This document shows positions 1 through 7,990 of a stretch of 21,004 bases of DNA, piece by piece. Position 1 is the first letter of the stretch; the number at the start of each line of letters is the position of its first letter. Both the position numbers and the translations under genes were made by a program. The DNA comes from Actinomycetota bacterium. Lineage in GTDB: Bacteria > Actinomycetota > Actinomycetes > Nanopelagicales > Nanopelagicaceae. Where the stretch lies: NCBI GenBank assembly GCA_947487595.1, contig CANKXJ010000008.1, positions 1 through 21,004 on the forward strand, written 5' to 3'. Below the pieces are notes generated by a model that had not been told where the DNA came from, made no database searches, and worked only from the letters and a program-made list of their open reading frames with translations.

Positions 1-686
1 AGGCGTTTAGTTAGCTCGATTGTTGCTGCTTCGCGCTCGTCGGGATTATCTCCCCCAAGAAAGCGTTTGCGAGAACCTCCAACTAATACTGGATAGCCAA
101 GAGCTACAAATTCATCAATGGAATCAATGATTTCCCAGTTGTGGTGGGCCTCTTTAGCAAAGCCAAGACCTGGGTCAATAATCAAATTATCTTTAGTAAT
201 CCCAGCGTCAAGAGCGGCGCTCACTCTTTCCTGCAGCTCTGACATTACATCCTTAACTACATCACCATAAACTGCCCGCGCATTCATATCTTTTGAATGC
301 CCCCGCCAGTGCATGGCAATGTAGGGCACACCTAACTGCGCCGCGGTTGGCAGCATCTCTGGATCAGCTAACCCACCGCTCACATCATTAACTATTCGTG
401 CGCCAGCCTTAATGGCAGCTCTTGCCGTACTAGCGCGCATCGTGTCGATACTGATTCGTGCACCAGTTTTTGCTAACTCTTTAATTACTGGAATAACTCG
501 AGCAAGTTCTTCTTCTTCAGAGACACGTTCAACACCTGGCTTAGTTGATTCACCACCAATATCGATGATGTCAACACCCTCCGCCAACATCTCATGAGCG
601 TGATTTACTGCAGCTTCAAAATCATTATGGCGTCCGCCGTCAGCAAATGAATCGGGTGTGACATTTAAAATGCCCATGACAATCAC
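1..686 (-). CDS. folP: Dihydropteroate synthase, C-terminus cut by window edge
   Basis: Cytoplasmic folate enzyme that condenses 6-hydroxymethyl-7,8-dihydropterin diphosphate with p-aminobenzoate to give dihydropteroate. About 228 codons are visible and the gene runs past position 1; the family is usually 260-285 residues. Family signatures read in order from the N-terminus: MGILNVTPDSFADGG, DIGGESTKPG, INDVSGG-type loop (NDVSGG), MHWRGH, DPGLGFAKE and the C-terminal GGSRKRFLG. I chose the GTG at 686 because it keeps the first beta strand (IVMGILNV); the ATG at 677 is the alternative and would start at MGIL. A TAG lies in frame at 711-713, so no earlier start exists beyond a few codons. It begins 5 nt after folE stops, so the two folate genes are surely co-transcribed. 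Identity is near certain; only the start is open. Confidence 0.95.
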   Translation of the reverse strand, partial: MIVMGILNVTPDSFADGGRHNDFEAAVNHAHEMLAEGVDIIDIGGESTKPGVERVSEEEELARVIPVIKELAKTGARISIDTMRASTARAAIKAGARIVNDVSGGLADPEMLPTAAQLGVPYIAMHWRGHSKDMNARAVYGDVVKDVMSELQERVSAALDAGITKDNLIIDPGLGFAKEAHHNWEIIDSIDEFVALGYPVLVGGSRKRFLGGDNPDEREAATIELTKR

Positions 687-691
687 GGTGA

Positions 692-1294
692 TTACCGATT
701 CGTAATTAAGCTAATCGCTTCAGCACGAGTTGTCGTGTTTTGTAATACACCCCGAACAGCACTTGTTGTCGTGCGAGCATTGGACTTCTTAACTCCACGC
801 ATTGACATACACAAGTGCTCACAATCAATAATCACAATTACACCTAGTGGATTCAGAATTTCAACCATTGCATCAGCAATCTGAGTGGTCAGACGCTCTT
901 GTACCTGTGGTCTGCGCGAATACATATCCACTAAACGAGCGATCTTAGAAAGTCCAGTTATCTTTCCACTTGGGATATAACCAACATGTGCAACACCATG
1001 GAATGGAGTGAGGTGGTGTTCGCAATGTGAAAAGACCTCAATATCGCGCACAATTACTAGCTCTTCATGGCCAATATCAAAAGTAGTCGTTAGTACCTCT
1101 TCTGGTGATTGCCATAAGCCTTCAAAGTTTTCCTTCATGGCACGTGCTACACGCGCAGGAGTTTCCTTTAATCCCTCACGATCTGGATCTTCACCAAGGG
1201 CTATGAGCAGTTCGCGCACCGCTTTTTCTGCCCGAACTTGATCATAGGGACCAGAGGCGCGTCCATCAGTCACCGTGACTTTACTTATCGTCAC
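692..1294 (-). CDS. folE: GTP cyclohydrolase I
   Basis: Catalyses the first step of tetrahydrofolate synthesis, GTP to 7,8-dihydroneopterin triphosphate plus formate, in the cytoplasm as a homodecamer. The 200-residue length is normal. The zinc site is intact: C91 and H94 in FSHCEHHLTPFHG and C162 in CEHLCMSMRG; H93 and H160 are the other conserved active-site histidines. The N-terminal helix with AVRELLIALGEDPDREGL is also typical. The start is a GTG at 1294 inside the end of ftsH, an overlap of 14 bp, which implies translational coupling; a second GTG 21 nt further in (1273) would also serve and would drop a non-conserved tail. It is followed after 5 nt by folP, so the operon delivers two consecutive-pathway folate enzymes. 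Confidence 0.97.
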   Translation of the reverse strand: MTISKVTVTDGRASGPYDQVRAEKAVRELLIALGEDPDREGLKETPARVARAMKENFEGLWQSPEEVLTTTFDIGHEELVIVRDIEVFSHCEHHLTPFHGVAHVGYIPSGKITGLSKIARLVDMYSRRPQVQERLTTQIADAMVEILNPLGVIVIIDCEHLCMSMRGVKKSNARTTTSAVRGVLQNTTTRAEAISLITNR

Positions 1295-3335
1295 TTGCAG
1301 ATTTCTTTCGACGCGTTGGCTTTTTTGTTTCAGTTACAACTTCAATCACTCTTTCAGGAACATCTACTGGAGGTTGTGTTGAAGGTATACGTGTAGGTGA
1401 ACCTGTCCAGGCAGGACGTGGCGTGACTGCTCTCACCTTTTTAAAGATTCGAGCAATCTCTTCCTTATTTAAGGTTTCTTTTTCTAGAAGCTCAAGGACC
1501 ATCTCATCAAGAATCTTGCGATTTGCCCCCAAGATATCAAAGGCCTCTTGGTGAGCATTTTCGATAAGAGTGCGAATCTCTCGATCAACAACGGCTGCAA
1601 TATTTTCAGAGTAGTCGCGCTGGTGTCCGTAGTCACGGCCTAAGAATGGCTCAGTGCTTCCCCCACCAAGTTTGATTGCACCGATTGCTTCAGTCATTCC
1701 ATATTGGGTAACCATTGCGCGAGCAAGTGCCGTTGCTTTTTCAATGTCATTAGATGCACCCGTTGATGGATCATGGAAAATTAACTCCTCGGCTGCTCTA
1801 CCACCTAATGAATATGCCAATTGGTCGAGTAATTCATTACGAGTGGTTGAATACTTATCTTCATCCGGTAACACCATGGTGTAACCAAGGGCGCGACCTC
1901 GAGGCATGATTGTAATTTTGTGAACTGGATCTGTATGTGGCAAAGCATGTGCAACAAGTGCATGTCCAGCTTCGTGATAAGCCGTGACGCGACGCTCTGA
2001 ATCACTCATAATCCTTGATTTACGCTGTGGTCCAGCCATTACGCGGTCAATAGACTCATCAAGTTCTTTGTTAGTAATGAATTTCTTTTCCTCACGTGCT
2101 GTGAGCAAAGCTGCTTCATTTAAAACATTTGCAAGATCTGCTCCAGTAAAACCTGGTGTGCGACGTGCATAGTCAAGTAATTTCACATCAGTAGCCAATG
2201 GTTTGCCCTTAGCGTGCACAGCAAGAATCGCTTCACGCCCTTTGAGATCAGGGCGATCAACTGCGATTTGGCGATCAAAGCGTCCTGGGCGAAGCAGCGC
2301 TGGATCTAGAACATCTGGACGGTTTGTTGCAGCGATTAAAATAACTTTTGTATTTTCTTCAAAGCCATCCATCTCAACTAATAATTGATTGAGAGTTTGT
2401 TCGCGCTCATCATGACCGCCACCCATACCAGCACCGCGCTGGCGACCAACAGCATCGATTTCATCTACGAAAACAATTGCAGGTGCATTCTCTTTTGCTT
2501 GATTGAAAAGATCGCGAACACGGGCTGCACCAACGCCAACAAACATTTCCACAAAATCAGAGCCAGAGATTGAATAGAAAGGAACATTTGCTTCACCAGC
2601 AACTGCGCGAGCAAGAAGAGTCTTGCCTGTTCCTGGGGGACCAAAGAGCAAAACACCCTTTGGAATCTTTGCCCCTAATGCCCCGTATTTATCTGGGTTG
2701 GCCAGAAAGTCTTTAATCTCATCAAGTTCAGCAATCGCTTCATCGGCACCTGCAACATCTTTAAACGTTGTTTTTGGAACATCGTTACTTTGCAGCTTTG
2801 CCCGTGATCGGCCAAATTGAAATACTTTGTTCCCGCCTTGGGCTTGACTCATCATCCAGAAGAAGAGGAATCCAATAAGCAGGAATGGAACAATCGACAT
2901 CAGGAATGAAACTAATAATGACTGAGATGGGACTTTTACATTCCAACCTTTTGAAGGTGGATTACCCGTTAAAGCATCAATAAGTGTGGGCTCTTGGCGG
3001 GCAACGTAAGAAGCCTCCACCTTTGTTGCACCTTTAATAGAAGAACCTGGTTTTAACACTAAGCGAATCTTTTGATTCTTATCAACAATTTCAGCAGATT
3101 CGACTGAAGAGCGGGCAATTGCATCTAAGGCCTGAGAGGTTTCGATTTGGGTATAGCGATTTCCAGCAGCGCTAATCTGACCAAAAATTGAAACACCAAA
3201 GATTGCAATAAGAATCCAGAACAATGGTCCACGCAATATGCGACCAGAGCGCGTTGTTGGTTTCTTAGAAGATACTTTGCCAGAAAAGCTTTTCTTAACC
3301 GGGCTTTTCTTCTTTGATTTTTTAGCGTCAGTCAT
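1281..3335 (-). CDS. ftsH: ATP-dependent zinc metalloprotease FtsH
   Basis: Membrane-anchored hexameric AAA+ protease that extracts and degrades misfolded membrane proteins and some cytoplasmic regulators. The 684 residues read as: a lysine-rich cytoplasmic N-terminus (1-35), TM1 about 37-55, an extracytoplasmic domain, TM2 about 141-162, the AAA domain with Walker A GPPGTGKT (232-239) and Walker B VFVDEID (288-294), the second region of homology with ATNRPDVLDPALLRPGRFDR, and the peptidase with HEAGH (454-458) and the third zinc ligand probably D530 in SNDIEKAT. The C-terminal tail is again basic, a common actinobacterial trait. The ATG at 3335 lies 6 nt after a weak -10 (GACAAT), so it may be leaderless. 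It follows hpt by 34 nt and overlaps folE by 14 bp. The extra-basic first 30 residues are longer than in E. coli FtsH. Confidence 0.98.
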   Translation of the reverse strand: MTDAKKSKKKSPVKKSFSGKVSSKKPTTRSGRILRGPLFWILIAIFGVSIFGQISAAGNRYTQIETSQALDAIARSSVESAEIVDKNQKIRLVLKPGSSIKGATKVEASYVARQEPTLIDALTGNPPSKGWNVKVPSQSLLVSFLMSIVPFLLIGFLFFWMMSQAQGGNKVFQFGRSRAKLQSNDVPKTTFKDVAGADEAIAELDEIKDFLANPDKYGALGAKIPKGVLLFGPPGTGKTLLARAVAGEANVPFYSISGSDFVEMFVGVGAARVRDLFNQAKENAPAIVFVDEIDAVGRQRGAGMGGGHDEREQTLNQLLVEMDGFEENTKVILIAATNRPDVLDPALLRPGRFDRQIAVDRPDLKGREAILAVHAKGKPLATDVKLLDYARRTPGFTGADLANVLNEAALLTAREEKKFITNKELDESIDRVMAGPQRKSRIMSDSERRVTAYHEAGHALVAHALPHTDPVHKITIMPRGRALGYTMVLPDEDKYSTTRNELLDQLAYSLGGRAAEELIFHDPSTGASNDIEKATALARAMVTQYGMTEAIGAIKLGGGSTEPFLGRDYGHQRDYSENIAAVVDREIRTLIENAHQEAFDILGANRKILDEMVLELLEKETLNKEEIARIFKKVRAVTPRPAWTGSPTRIPSTQPPVDVPERVIEVVTETKKPTRRKKSASDDK

Positions 3336-3341
3336 AACTTA

Positions 3342-3347
3342 ATTGTC
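3342..3347 (-). promoter_or_regulatory. Weak candidate -10 box for leaderless ftsH
   Basis: On the minus strand the hexamer is GACAAT, ending 6 nt before the ftsH ATG, the same spacing seen at stronger TANNNT boxes in this window. It lacks the T at -12, so it is the weakest of the set. It lies in the 34-nt gap between hpt and ftsH and would give ftsH its own promoter inside the operon, useful for a stress protease. Confidence 0.3.
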
Positions 3348-3369
3348 TCGTTTCGTGGGGAATGAATTC

Positions 3370-3921
3370 TTATGAATACATGTGCTTGGCAAGCACAGCA
3401 ATAAATGGAAGGTTGCGATATTTTTCATCGAAATCGAGTCCATAACCGACAACAAAATCAGGTGGAATTTCAAATCCGACATACTTAACCTCAACATGAA
3501 CCTTTGCTGCTTCAGGCTTCCGCAAGATTGAAAGAATCTCAACGGTACCTGCGCCACGAGATTCAAGATTAGATTTAAGCCAAGAGAGTGTTAAACCCGA
3601 ATCAACAATGTCTTCAACAATCAAAACATTGCGACCAGTGATGTCGCGATCTAAATCCTTCAAGATTCGAACAACACCACTTGATTTTGTTCCAGAACCA
3701 TATGAAGAAACAGCCATCCAATCCATTTCAACGTGGCGTTGCAGAGCACGAGAAAGATCGGCGACAGCTATAACTGCGCCTTTCAAAACACCGATAAGCA
3801 GTAAATCTTTACCTTCGTAATCTCTATCAATCTGTGCAGCTAGTTCTTTAATGCGTGCTTGCAAAGCTTCTTCGGTGACAATGACGCGCTCGATATCGCC
3901 TGCGACTGCTGCTAAATCCAC
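3370..3921 (-). CDS. hpt: Hypoxanthine phosphoribosyltransferase
   Basis: Purine salvage enzyme that transfers the phosphoribosyl group of PRPP to hypoxanthine or guanine, giving IMP or GMP. The 183-residue length is normal. The PRPP-binding loop is VLIVEDIVDSGLTLS (99-113) with the E103-D104 acidic pair, the flexible-loop region contains the conserved SSYGSGTKSSG stretch (72-82), and the nucleobase end carries DFVVGYGLDFDEKYRNLPFI. The start is GTG at 3921, preceded by GGGAG at 3926-3930 on the minus strand with a short 4-nt spacer. It starts 8 nt after tilS stops. The tilS-hpt-ftsH order is conserved in many actinobacteria and firmicutes. Discrimination between hypoxanthine and guanine cannot be read from the sequence. 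Confidence 0.96.
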   Translation of the reverse strand: MDLAAVAGDIERVIVTEEALQARIKELAAQIDRDYEGKDLLLIGVLKGAVIAVADLSRALQRHVEMDWMAVSSYGSGTKSSGVVRILKDLDRDITGRNVLIVEDIVDSGLTLSWLKSNLESRGAGTVEILSILRKPEAAKVHVEVKYVGFEIPPDFVVGYGLDFDEKYRNLPFIAVLAKHMYS

Positions 3922-3929
3922 GGTGCTCC

Positions 3930-4880
3930 CTAAGGTTGGTGACGTGAGAGCGAAAGTCTGCCCGAAAAACGCTCAACCTTCACACCGCCAGGTAAATGAG
4001 CGGGACCTTGGCCATTCCACGCACAAATCAGGGCCTCCACGGCTCCCACATGCTCGGCTGTGAGAGATCCTGATGGGGCGCCATTGGCATAGATGGCTCG
4101 GCGGATAATTCGAGAACGGATAGCTCTAGGCAGAGCCTGTAAGTAGGAACAGTCCAAATCATGGAGATCTAATCCAACAATCTCTTCTTCTGCCCATTGA
4201 TCAAGGGCATCTGCATCATCTCGAAGTAGTTGGGAACTACGTACTAATGCATCTGCAATTCCGGGTCCAATAGTTTCTTCTAAGACTGGAAGGGCCTGTG
4301 TGCGAACGCGCACTCGTGAAAATTGTGGATCCTTATTGTGTGGATCATTCCAAGGAGTTAAACCAATTTCACTACACACACTTTCAGTTTGCTCGCGGGT
4401 AATTGTAAGAAAAGGACGAACATATTTTCCATTAACATCTGCCATGCCTGAAAGAGATCGAGTTCCTGAACCACGTGCTAACCCAAGCAAAACATTCTCG
4501 GCCTGATCATTGTGAGTGTGACCTAAGAAGATTGCATCAGCTTGTAAATTTTCTAATGCACCGTATCGTGCCTTGCGCGCAGATGCTTCTAAGCCTTCAG
4601 TGATTTCAACACTCACTTTCACAACAGCGCACGCAATTCCGATTTCTTGCATTTGCTCAACAACAAGGTTGGCCTGTTCAGCAGATTTATCTTGTAGCTG
4701 ATGATCAATTGTTACGGCCGATAACTGCAAAGCTAACTTCTTTACTTCTTGTGAAAGCGCATATGCAAGAGCGAGTGAATCTGCGCCGCCTGAAACGGCA
4801 ACGATAATGCGATCACCGGCCTCCATTTTTTCAAGGAAAGGCCGGACTGCATTGCGAATGGCTGGCAGTTGTGAACTCAT
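3930..4880 (-). CDS. tilS: tRNA(Ile)-lysidine synthase
   Basis: Adds lysine to C34 of the CAU-anticodon isoleucine tRNA using ATP, so that the tRNA reads AUA as isoleucine; essential in nearly all bacteria. The 316 residues carry the N-type PP-loop SGGADS (30-35), the family block GHTHNDQAENVLLGLARGSG (120-139), RPFL (155-158) and WNDPHNKDPQFSRVRVR (177-193). It lacks the long C-terminal domains of E. coli TilS, which is usual for short actinobacterial forms. The ATG at 4880 sits 6 nt after a TAGTCT -10 box, so the operon may begin as a leaderless message here. That -10 includes the TAG stop of the upstream hydrolase gene. In many actinobacteria dacB lies directly upstream; here the slot holds an NlpC/P60 gene. 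Confidence 0.95.
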   Translation of the reverse strand: MSSQLPAIRNAVRPFLEKMEAGDRIIVAVSGGADSLALAYALSQEVKKLALQLSAVTIDHQLQDKSAEQANLVVEQMQEIGIACAVVKVSVEITEGLEASARKARYGALENLQADAIFLGHTHNDQAENVLLGLARGSGTRSLSGMADVNGKYVRPFLTITREQTESVCSEIGLTPWNDPHNKDPQFSRVRVRTQALPVLEETIGPGIADALVRSSQLLRDDADALDQWAEEEIVGLDLHDLDCSYLQALPRAIRSRIIRRAIYANGAPSGSLTAEHVGAVEALICAWNGQGPAHLPGGVKVERFSGRLSLSRHQP

Positions 4881-4886
4881 GCCTTA

Positions 4887-4892
4887 AGACTA
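4887..4892 (-). promoter_or_regulatory. -10 box for leaderless tilS
   Basis: Minus-strand hexamer TAGTCT matches TANNNT and ends exactly 6 nt before the tilS ATG, so the predicted +1 is the A of the start codon. Its first three bases are the TAG stop codon of the upstream NlpC/P60 gene (4890-4892). No clear -35 is visible. Confidence 0.5.
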
Positions 4893-6092
4893 GACCCGAC
4901 CACCAAAAGGCATTAAGCCCTTAACGCTGTAAATGCTTGAGAACAACAGGCCTTTGTCCTTGGAATTGGCCTCCCACATCATGCCGTTTCCAGCGTAAAT
5001 AGAGATGTGGTGAATCGTTGAAATTGTTCCCTTATAGGAATAGAACAAAAGATCACCTGGAACCAAATCATTGAGTGAAACATGCTTTGTATAGCCCGAA
5101 TACAGCGCGGAGTTAAGGCGATCCCAGTTTGGCCATCCCAAACCTGCAGATTTATATGCGGCATAAACTAAACCAGAGCAGTCAAATGTATTTGGCCCCT
5201 CTGAACCCCAAACATATGGCTTTCGCGCAAGAACTTGTGTCTTGGCAAATGCCACAGCTTTATCTCGCTCTGCTTGTGTAGTTCTAACACTCGAGCGCCC
5301 CTTGAAGCCAATATCTGGCCACACACTCTTTTGTCCAGGTGTTTGTGTTGCTTGATTCGCTTGTGATTCTTCAAGCAAAGCTAGTTGTCTCTGCTGTTCT
5401 AAAGTTGTTCTAACTTTTCTAGCACTCATCAACTCTTTCATGAGCGCATCTTGAACCTTTTGAAGTTTTGCAACTTCTTCTGCCTGTTCAGCTTTTGCAT
5501 CATCTGCAACTTTCTTTGCAGCTTCTACTTTTTCGGTGGCAGTTTGCTGCACAACTTTTGCGTCATCGGCAGCTTTTTTCGCAGCTCGCGCAATCACTTC
5601 TGCGGCTTTAAAACGATCAAGTGCAATTGAGTTTTTGGCACCCAAATTACTTAACGTGCTGAGTTGATCTATTAAATCTTGTGGCCCATTTGAGCTAAGC
5701 AATGGTTCGATATCGCTCATGCTTCCGCCCATAATGTAAGCATTTGTTGCAAGGCGTCCAATAGTTCGATGTGCCTCTGAAACCGCTGCTGCTGTCTCTG
5801 CTGCGTATTGCGCTGCTGCACGTGCTGCTGCAACTGCAACTGCTAGCTCTTTTTGAGCTTTAACATAGAGGGCCGTTGCTGCATTTGCTTTTGCAGTTAA
5901 AGATCTAAGGCTTTGATTAGCTGCAGCTAACTTTGCAGCCTGTGCATCTGCAGCTTTTTTCTTTGCAGCTTCAACTTTTTTCGCCGCTTCAATTTGAGCC
6001 AATGTTGGTTTGGGGGTCTTTGCCAGCGCCGGCGCTGTTGTGAGCGTCAGAGCAAGGGCAAGAGCGAGTGAAATCGCTCGGTATTTTTTCAC
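4890..6092 (-). CDS. Secreted NlpC/P60 peptidoglycan endopeptidase with N-terminal coiled coil
   Basis: Probable cell-wall hydrolase that cuts peptide stems and helps daughter-cell separation, as RipA-type enzymes do. The 400 residues begin with a signal peptide (1-24, ending APALA), followed by an alanine/lysine-rich coiled coil (about 30-240), a short linker, and a C-terminal NlpC/P60 domain (about 275-400). The catalytic Cys is C305 in TFDCSGLVY and the His is H362 in HHISIYAG. E374 lies 12 residues after H362, matching the His-Glu spacing I recall for RipA, so the triad may be Cys-His-Glu. The coiled coil holds a near-repeat AKKxADDAK at 171-179 and 192-200, exactly three heptads apart. 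The GTG start at 6092 is fixed by a strong GGAGG 7 nt upstream. That site lies in an inverted repeat (separate entry). Its exact bond specificity is unknown. Confidence 0.93.
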   Translation of the reverse strand: MKKYRAISLALALALTLTTAPALAKTPKPTLAQIEAAKKVEAAKKKAADAQAAKLAAANQSLRSLTAKANAATALYVKAQKELAVAVAAARAAAQYAAETAAAVSEAHRTIGRLATNAYIMGGSMSDIEPLLSSNGPQDLIDQLSTLSNLGAKNSIALDRFKAAEVIARAAKKAADDAKVVQQTATEKVEAAKKVADDAKAEQAEEVAKLQKVQDALMKELMSARKVRTTLEQQRQLALLEESQANQATQTPGQKSVWPDIGFKGRSSVRTTQAERDKAVAFAKTQVLARKPYVWGSEGPNTFDCSGLVYAAYKSAGLGWPNWDRLNSALYSGYTKHVSLNDLVPGDLLFYSYKGTISTIHHISIYAGNGMMWEANSKDKGLLFSSIYSVKGLMPFGGRV

Positions 6093-6093
6093 G

Positions 6094-6119
6094 TTAAGAC
6101 CTCCGGGGGAAGGCCTTAA
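6094..6119 (-). promoter_or_regulatory. Hairpin covering the Shine-Dalgarno of the NlpC/P60 gene
   Basis: The arms 6094-6102 (ttaagacct) and 6111-6119 (aggccttaa) form a 9-bp stem in minus-strand RNA with one G-U pair and an 8-nt loop. The Shine-Dalgarno GGAGG (minus, 6100-6104) is half in the stem. In a transcript read through from the ABC genes upstream the hairpin would form and could hold back translation. A candidate -10 (TATTAT, 6119-6124) would start RNA near 6112, inside the left arm, and leave the site free. The pairing is visible; the regulation is inference. It could also be a protein-binding palindrome. Confidence 0.45.
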
Positions 6120-6124
6120 TAATA
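6119..6124 (-). promoter_or_regulatory. Candidate -10 box for the NlpC/P60 gene
   Basis: Minus-strand TATTAT, a good -10 hexamer, with predicted +1 near 6112 and a leader of about 20 nt that carries the GGAGG site. No convincing -35 is present at 16-18 nt, so the call rests on the hexamer and its position. Confidence 0.35.
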
Positions 6125-6137
6125 AATGGTATTCCTT

Positions 6138-6156
6138 AGAAAACCCTGGGTTTAGG
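6138..6156 (-). terminator. Weak terminator-like hairpin after the ABC genes
   Basis: In the minus strand AAACC-CAG-GGTTT followed by TTC forms a small 5-bp hairpin 12 to 24 nt after the permease stop. The stem is short and the T-tract is only four bases including stem positions, so termination would be partial at best. Confidence 0.25.
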
Positions 6157-6167
6157 TGCTGGTGTCT

Positions 6168-6974
6168 CTAATTAGCTACATCACGGCGAACAAATAGGAA
6201 TGAAGCAATCACTGCTCCGATGCCAACATAGATTCCACCAACTAGAAGTGCATGGGAATAATCAATTCCTGCCGAACGCCCGGTTGGGGCTCCACCTGAA
6301 GCAATTGCACCCAACTGCGCACCCGGTAGCCATTTTTCCCAAGAATTCTTAACTGCAATCAATAGGTTTTCAACTATGAGCAGCCATAAGACTCCAAATG
6401 AAATTGCACTGATAGGTGAGCGAAGTAGTAAACCAAGAACCATCCCAATGGTTCCAAAACCTATGACTGAAACTGTGACGTTAATGAACGTTGTAAAAAT
6501 CGCTTGGCGACCATCTGCGCCGAACCACAGATCAGTGGAAACTTCAGCCCCTGGAGCCAAAATAACTGATGCACCAATACTCACAATGGCTGATAAAACA
6601 ATCATGATCACAGCAAAGAAATTCATCGCGAAGAATTTGCCAAGCAAGATGCGAAGGCGCCCAGGTTGGCGAACTAATAAATTACGAAGAGTTCCATAGG
6701 TATATTCCTGCGCAGTTTGCGCCGCAAAGACACAGAGGGCGATGATTCCTAAAAATCCACCCACGTTGCTAAATCCCTGAACCCCACCTGTTGCAAGTCC
6801 TAGTACTTCGCGACCTACTGTGCGCCCACGATCAGAGTTTCCCTGTGGCGAATCAATGAGTAGAAATAAGAGTGATGAAAAGAGTGCGCTGAAGAATACA
6901 ACTGCCCCCATGGTGCCAAAAAACAAAGTAGGACGACGGAGTTTACGAAGTTCTGCAAAAGCTACATTCCACAT
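6168..6974 (-). CDS. ABC-2 type transporter permease
   Basis: Integral membrane half of an exporter, paired with the ATPase encoded just upstream. The 268 residues contain about six hydrophobic segments: one near 20-40, then about 70-90, 110-135, 158-185, 190-210 and 245-262. A cytoplasmic stretch with QEYTYGTLRNLLVRQPGR between the second and third segments is typical of ABC-2 permeases of the NatB/BcrB kind, where it contacts the ATPase. The ATG overlaps the ATPase stop codon by one base (TAATG), so translation is coupled. The substrate cannot be read from the sequence; the related families include sodium, peptide-antibiotic and lipid exporters. Likely a homodimer, since only one permease gene is present. 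Confidence 0.88.
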   Translation of the reverse strand: MWNVAFAELRKLRRPTLFFGTMGAVVFFSALFSSLLFLLIDSPQGNSDRGRTVGREVLGLATGGVQGFSNVGGFLGIIALCVFAAQTAQEYTYGTLRNLLVRQPGRLRILLGKFFAMNFFAVIMIVLSAIVSIGASVILAPGAEVSTDLWFGADGRQAIFTTFINVTVSVIGFGTIGMVLGLLLRSPISAISFGVLWLLIVENLLIAVKNSWEKWLPGAQLGAIASGGAPTGRSAGIDYSHALLVGGIYVGIGAVIASFLFVRRDVAN

Positions 6975-7879
6975 TATTTCTCGCCTGTCATTTCAAAGAA
7001 AGTTTCTTCCAAGTTCGGTAGCTGTGGAGTCAGCTGAGACAAGGTAATTCCCGCATTAAAGGCTGCGCGATTAAATTCAATGGCCCATTCAGCAGGTCCT
7101 TGCACATGAACGGCTCCATCTCGGATAGTTGCATGGTGGCCTGCTTGCTGCGCAATTGCTAATAGCAAAGTTAAATCATTCTCATTTGCACCTTTAGCGA
7201 TAATCACTGGCTGTTGGCTCAGCATTAAATCACTCATTTTTCCTGTAAAAACAACTTCACCCTTGCGAAGCATTACTAAATAATCACTTATTAATTCAAG
7301 CTCTGAAAGTAAGTGAGAAGAGACAAATACCGATGTCCCATCATTGGCCAGAGAGCGAAGTAGTGCACGGACTTCTTGAATGCCTTCGGGATCTAATCCA
7401 TTTGTTGGTTCATCCAACATTAATAACTTTGGATTTGGTAACAGGGCAGCAGCAATACCTAAACGCTGTTTCATTCCAAGTGAATATGTCTTGAACTTAG
7501 ATTTCCCGCGATCACCCAAACCAACTTGTTCTAACAATCCTTGGACACGATCTGTTGAGAATCCGCCTAGAGTTGCCAAAACATTTAAGTTTTCTTTTCC
7601 GCTTAACGCCGGATAGAAGGCAGGTCCTTCAATCATTGCTCCAACTCGCGGCAAATACTTCTCTGGATGCTTAATTGATTCACCCAAGATTTCACCGGTA
7701 CCACCTGTTGGAGTAATGAGCCCTAAGAGCATACGCATCGTCGTTGTTTTACCCGAGCCATTAGGCCCGACAAAGCCGCAGATAGTTCCAAGGGGAACTT
7801 CGAATGTGGCATGAGAAACCGCTACCTGGTCTCCATACTTCTTGCTTAAATCTGTAACCGAGATCGCCGTATTGGACAT
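6974..7879 (-). CDS. ABC transporter ATP-binding protein
   Basis: Cytoplasmic motor of the exporter whose permease follows with a one-base overlap. The 301 residues show Walker A GPNGSGKT (38-45), a Q-loop region near 80-90, the degenerate signature YSLGMKQRLGIA (132-143) usual in the BcrA/NatA/DrrA group, Walker B LLMLDEP (152-158), the D-loop GLD and the switch His H189 in SSHLLSE. The last 80 or so residues form the extra C-terminal domain of this group and end FEMTGEK, close to the LEExFxxLTG pattern of the family. The start is ATG at 7879 with an AGGA at 7888-7891 on the minus strand, 8 nt upstream. The substrate is unknown; resistance or immunity roles in this group are possible but nothing nearby supports one. 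Confidence 0.94.
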   Translation of the reverse strand: MSNTAISVTDLSKKYGDQVAVSHATFEVPLGTICGFVGPNGSGKTTTMRMLLGLITPTGGTGEILGESIKHPEKYLPRVGAMIEGPAFYPALSGKENLNVLATLGGFSTDRVQGLLEQVGLGDRGKSKFKTYSLGMKQRLGIAAALLPNPKLLMLDEPTNGLDPEGIQEVRALLRSLANDGTSVFVSSHLLSELELISDYLVMLRKGEVVFTGKMSDLMLSQQPVIIAKGANENDLTLLLAIAQQAGHHATIRDGAVHVQGPAEWAIEFNRAAFNAGITLSQLTPQLPNLEETFFEMTGEK

Positions 7880-7894
7880 GGGAGCAATCCTGCC

Positions 7895-7900
7895 ATAATA
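7895..7900 (-). promoter_or_regulatory. Candidate -10 box for the ABC transporter genes
   Basis: Minus-strand TATTAT would place +1 near 7888, giving a leader of about 9 nt. The AGGA at 7888-7891 would then be only partly transcribed, so either the leader is nearly leaderless or the true promoter lies further up in 7901-7990. No -35 match at proper spacing. Confidence 0.3.
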
Positions 7901-7940
7901 ATCAAGACACAGTTAATTACTTGTTAATACTTTATCAATG

Positions 7941-7975
7941 AGCCTAAAAATTGAGGCTGAGAGCCACATCTCTCA
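7941..7975 (-). terminator. Tandem hairpins after ctaB
   Basis: Two small inverted repeats follow the ctaB stop: tgagag/ctctca (7958-7963 and 7970-7975, 6-nt loop) and agcct/aggct (7941-7945 and 7954-7958, 8-nt loop). They share base 7958. On the minus strand the first is followed 7 nt later by TTTTT, which also lies in the loop of the second. This could be a weak intrinsic terminator separating ctaB from the ABC genes. The rest of the 111-nt gap 7880-7990 is AT-rich and holds only the candidate ABC promoter. Confidence 0.3.
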
Positions 7976-7990
7976 ATACCGTGCATATAT

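Noticed and set aside
6093..6167. c-di-AMP (ydaO-type) riboswitch, often found before actinobacterial cell-wall hydrolases
   Set aside because: The 75-nt leader is too short and lacks the conserved core of that class. Only a simple hairpin is visible.
6168..7879. Antibiotic resistance or lantibiotic immunity exporter
   Set aside because: The ATPase is of BcrA/NatA type, but nothing nearby (regulator pair, peptide gene, modification enzyme) supports a substrate.
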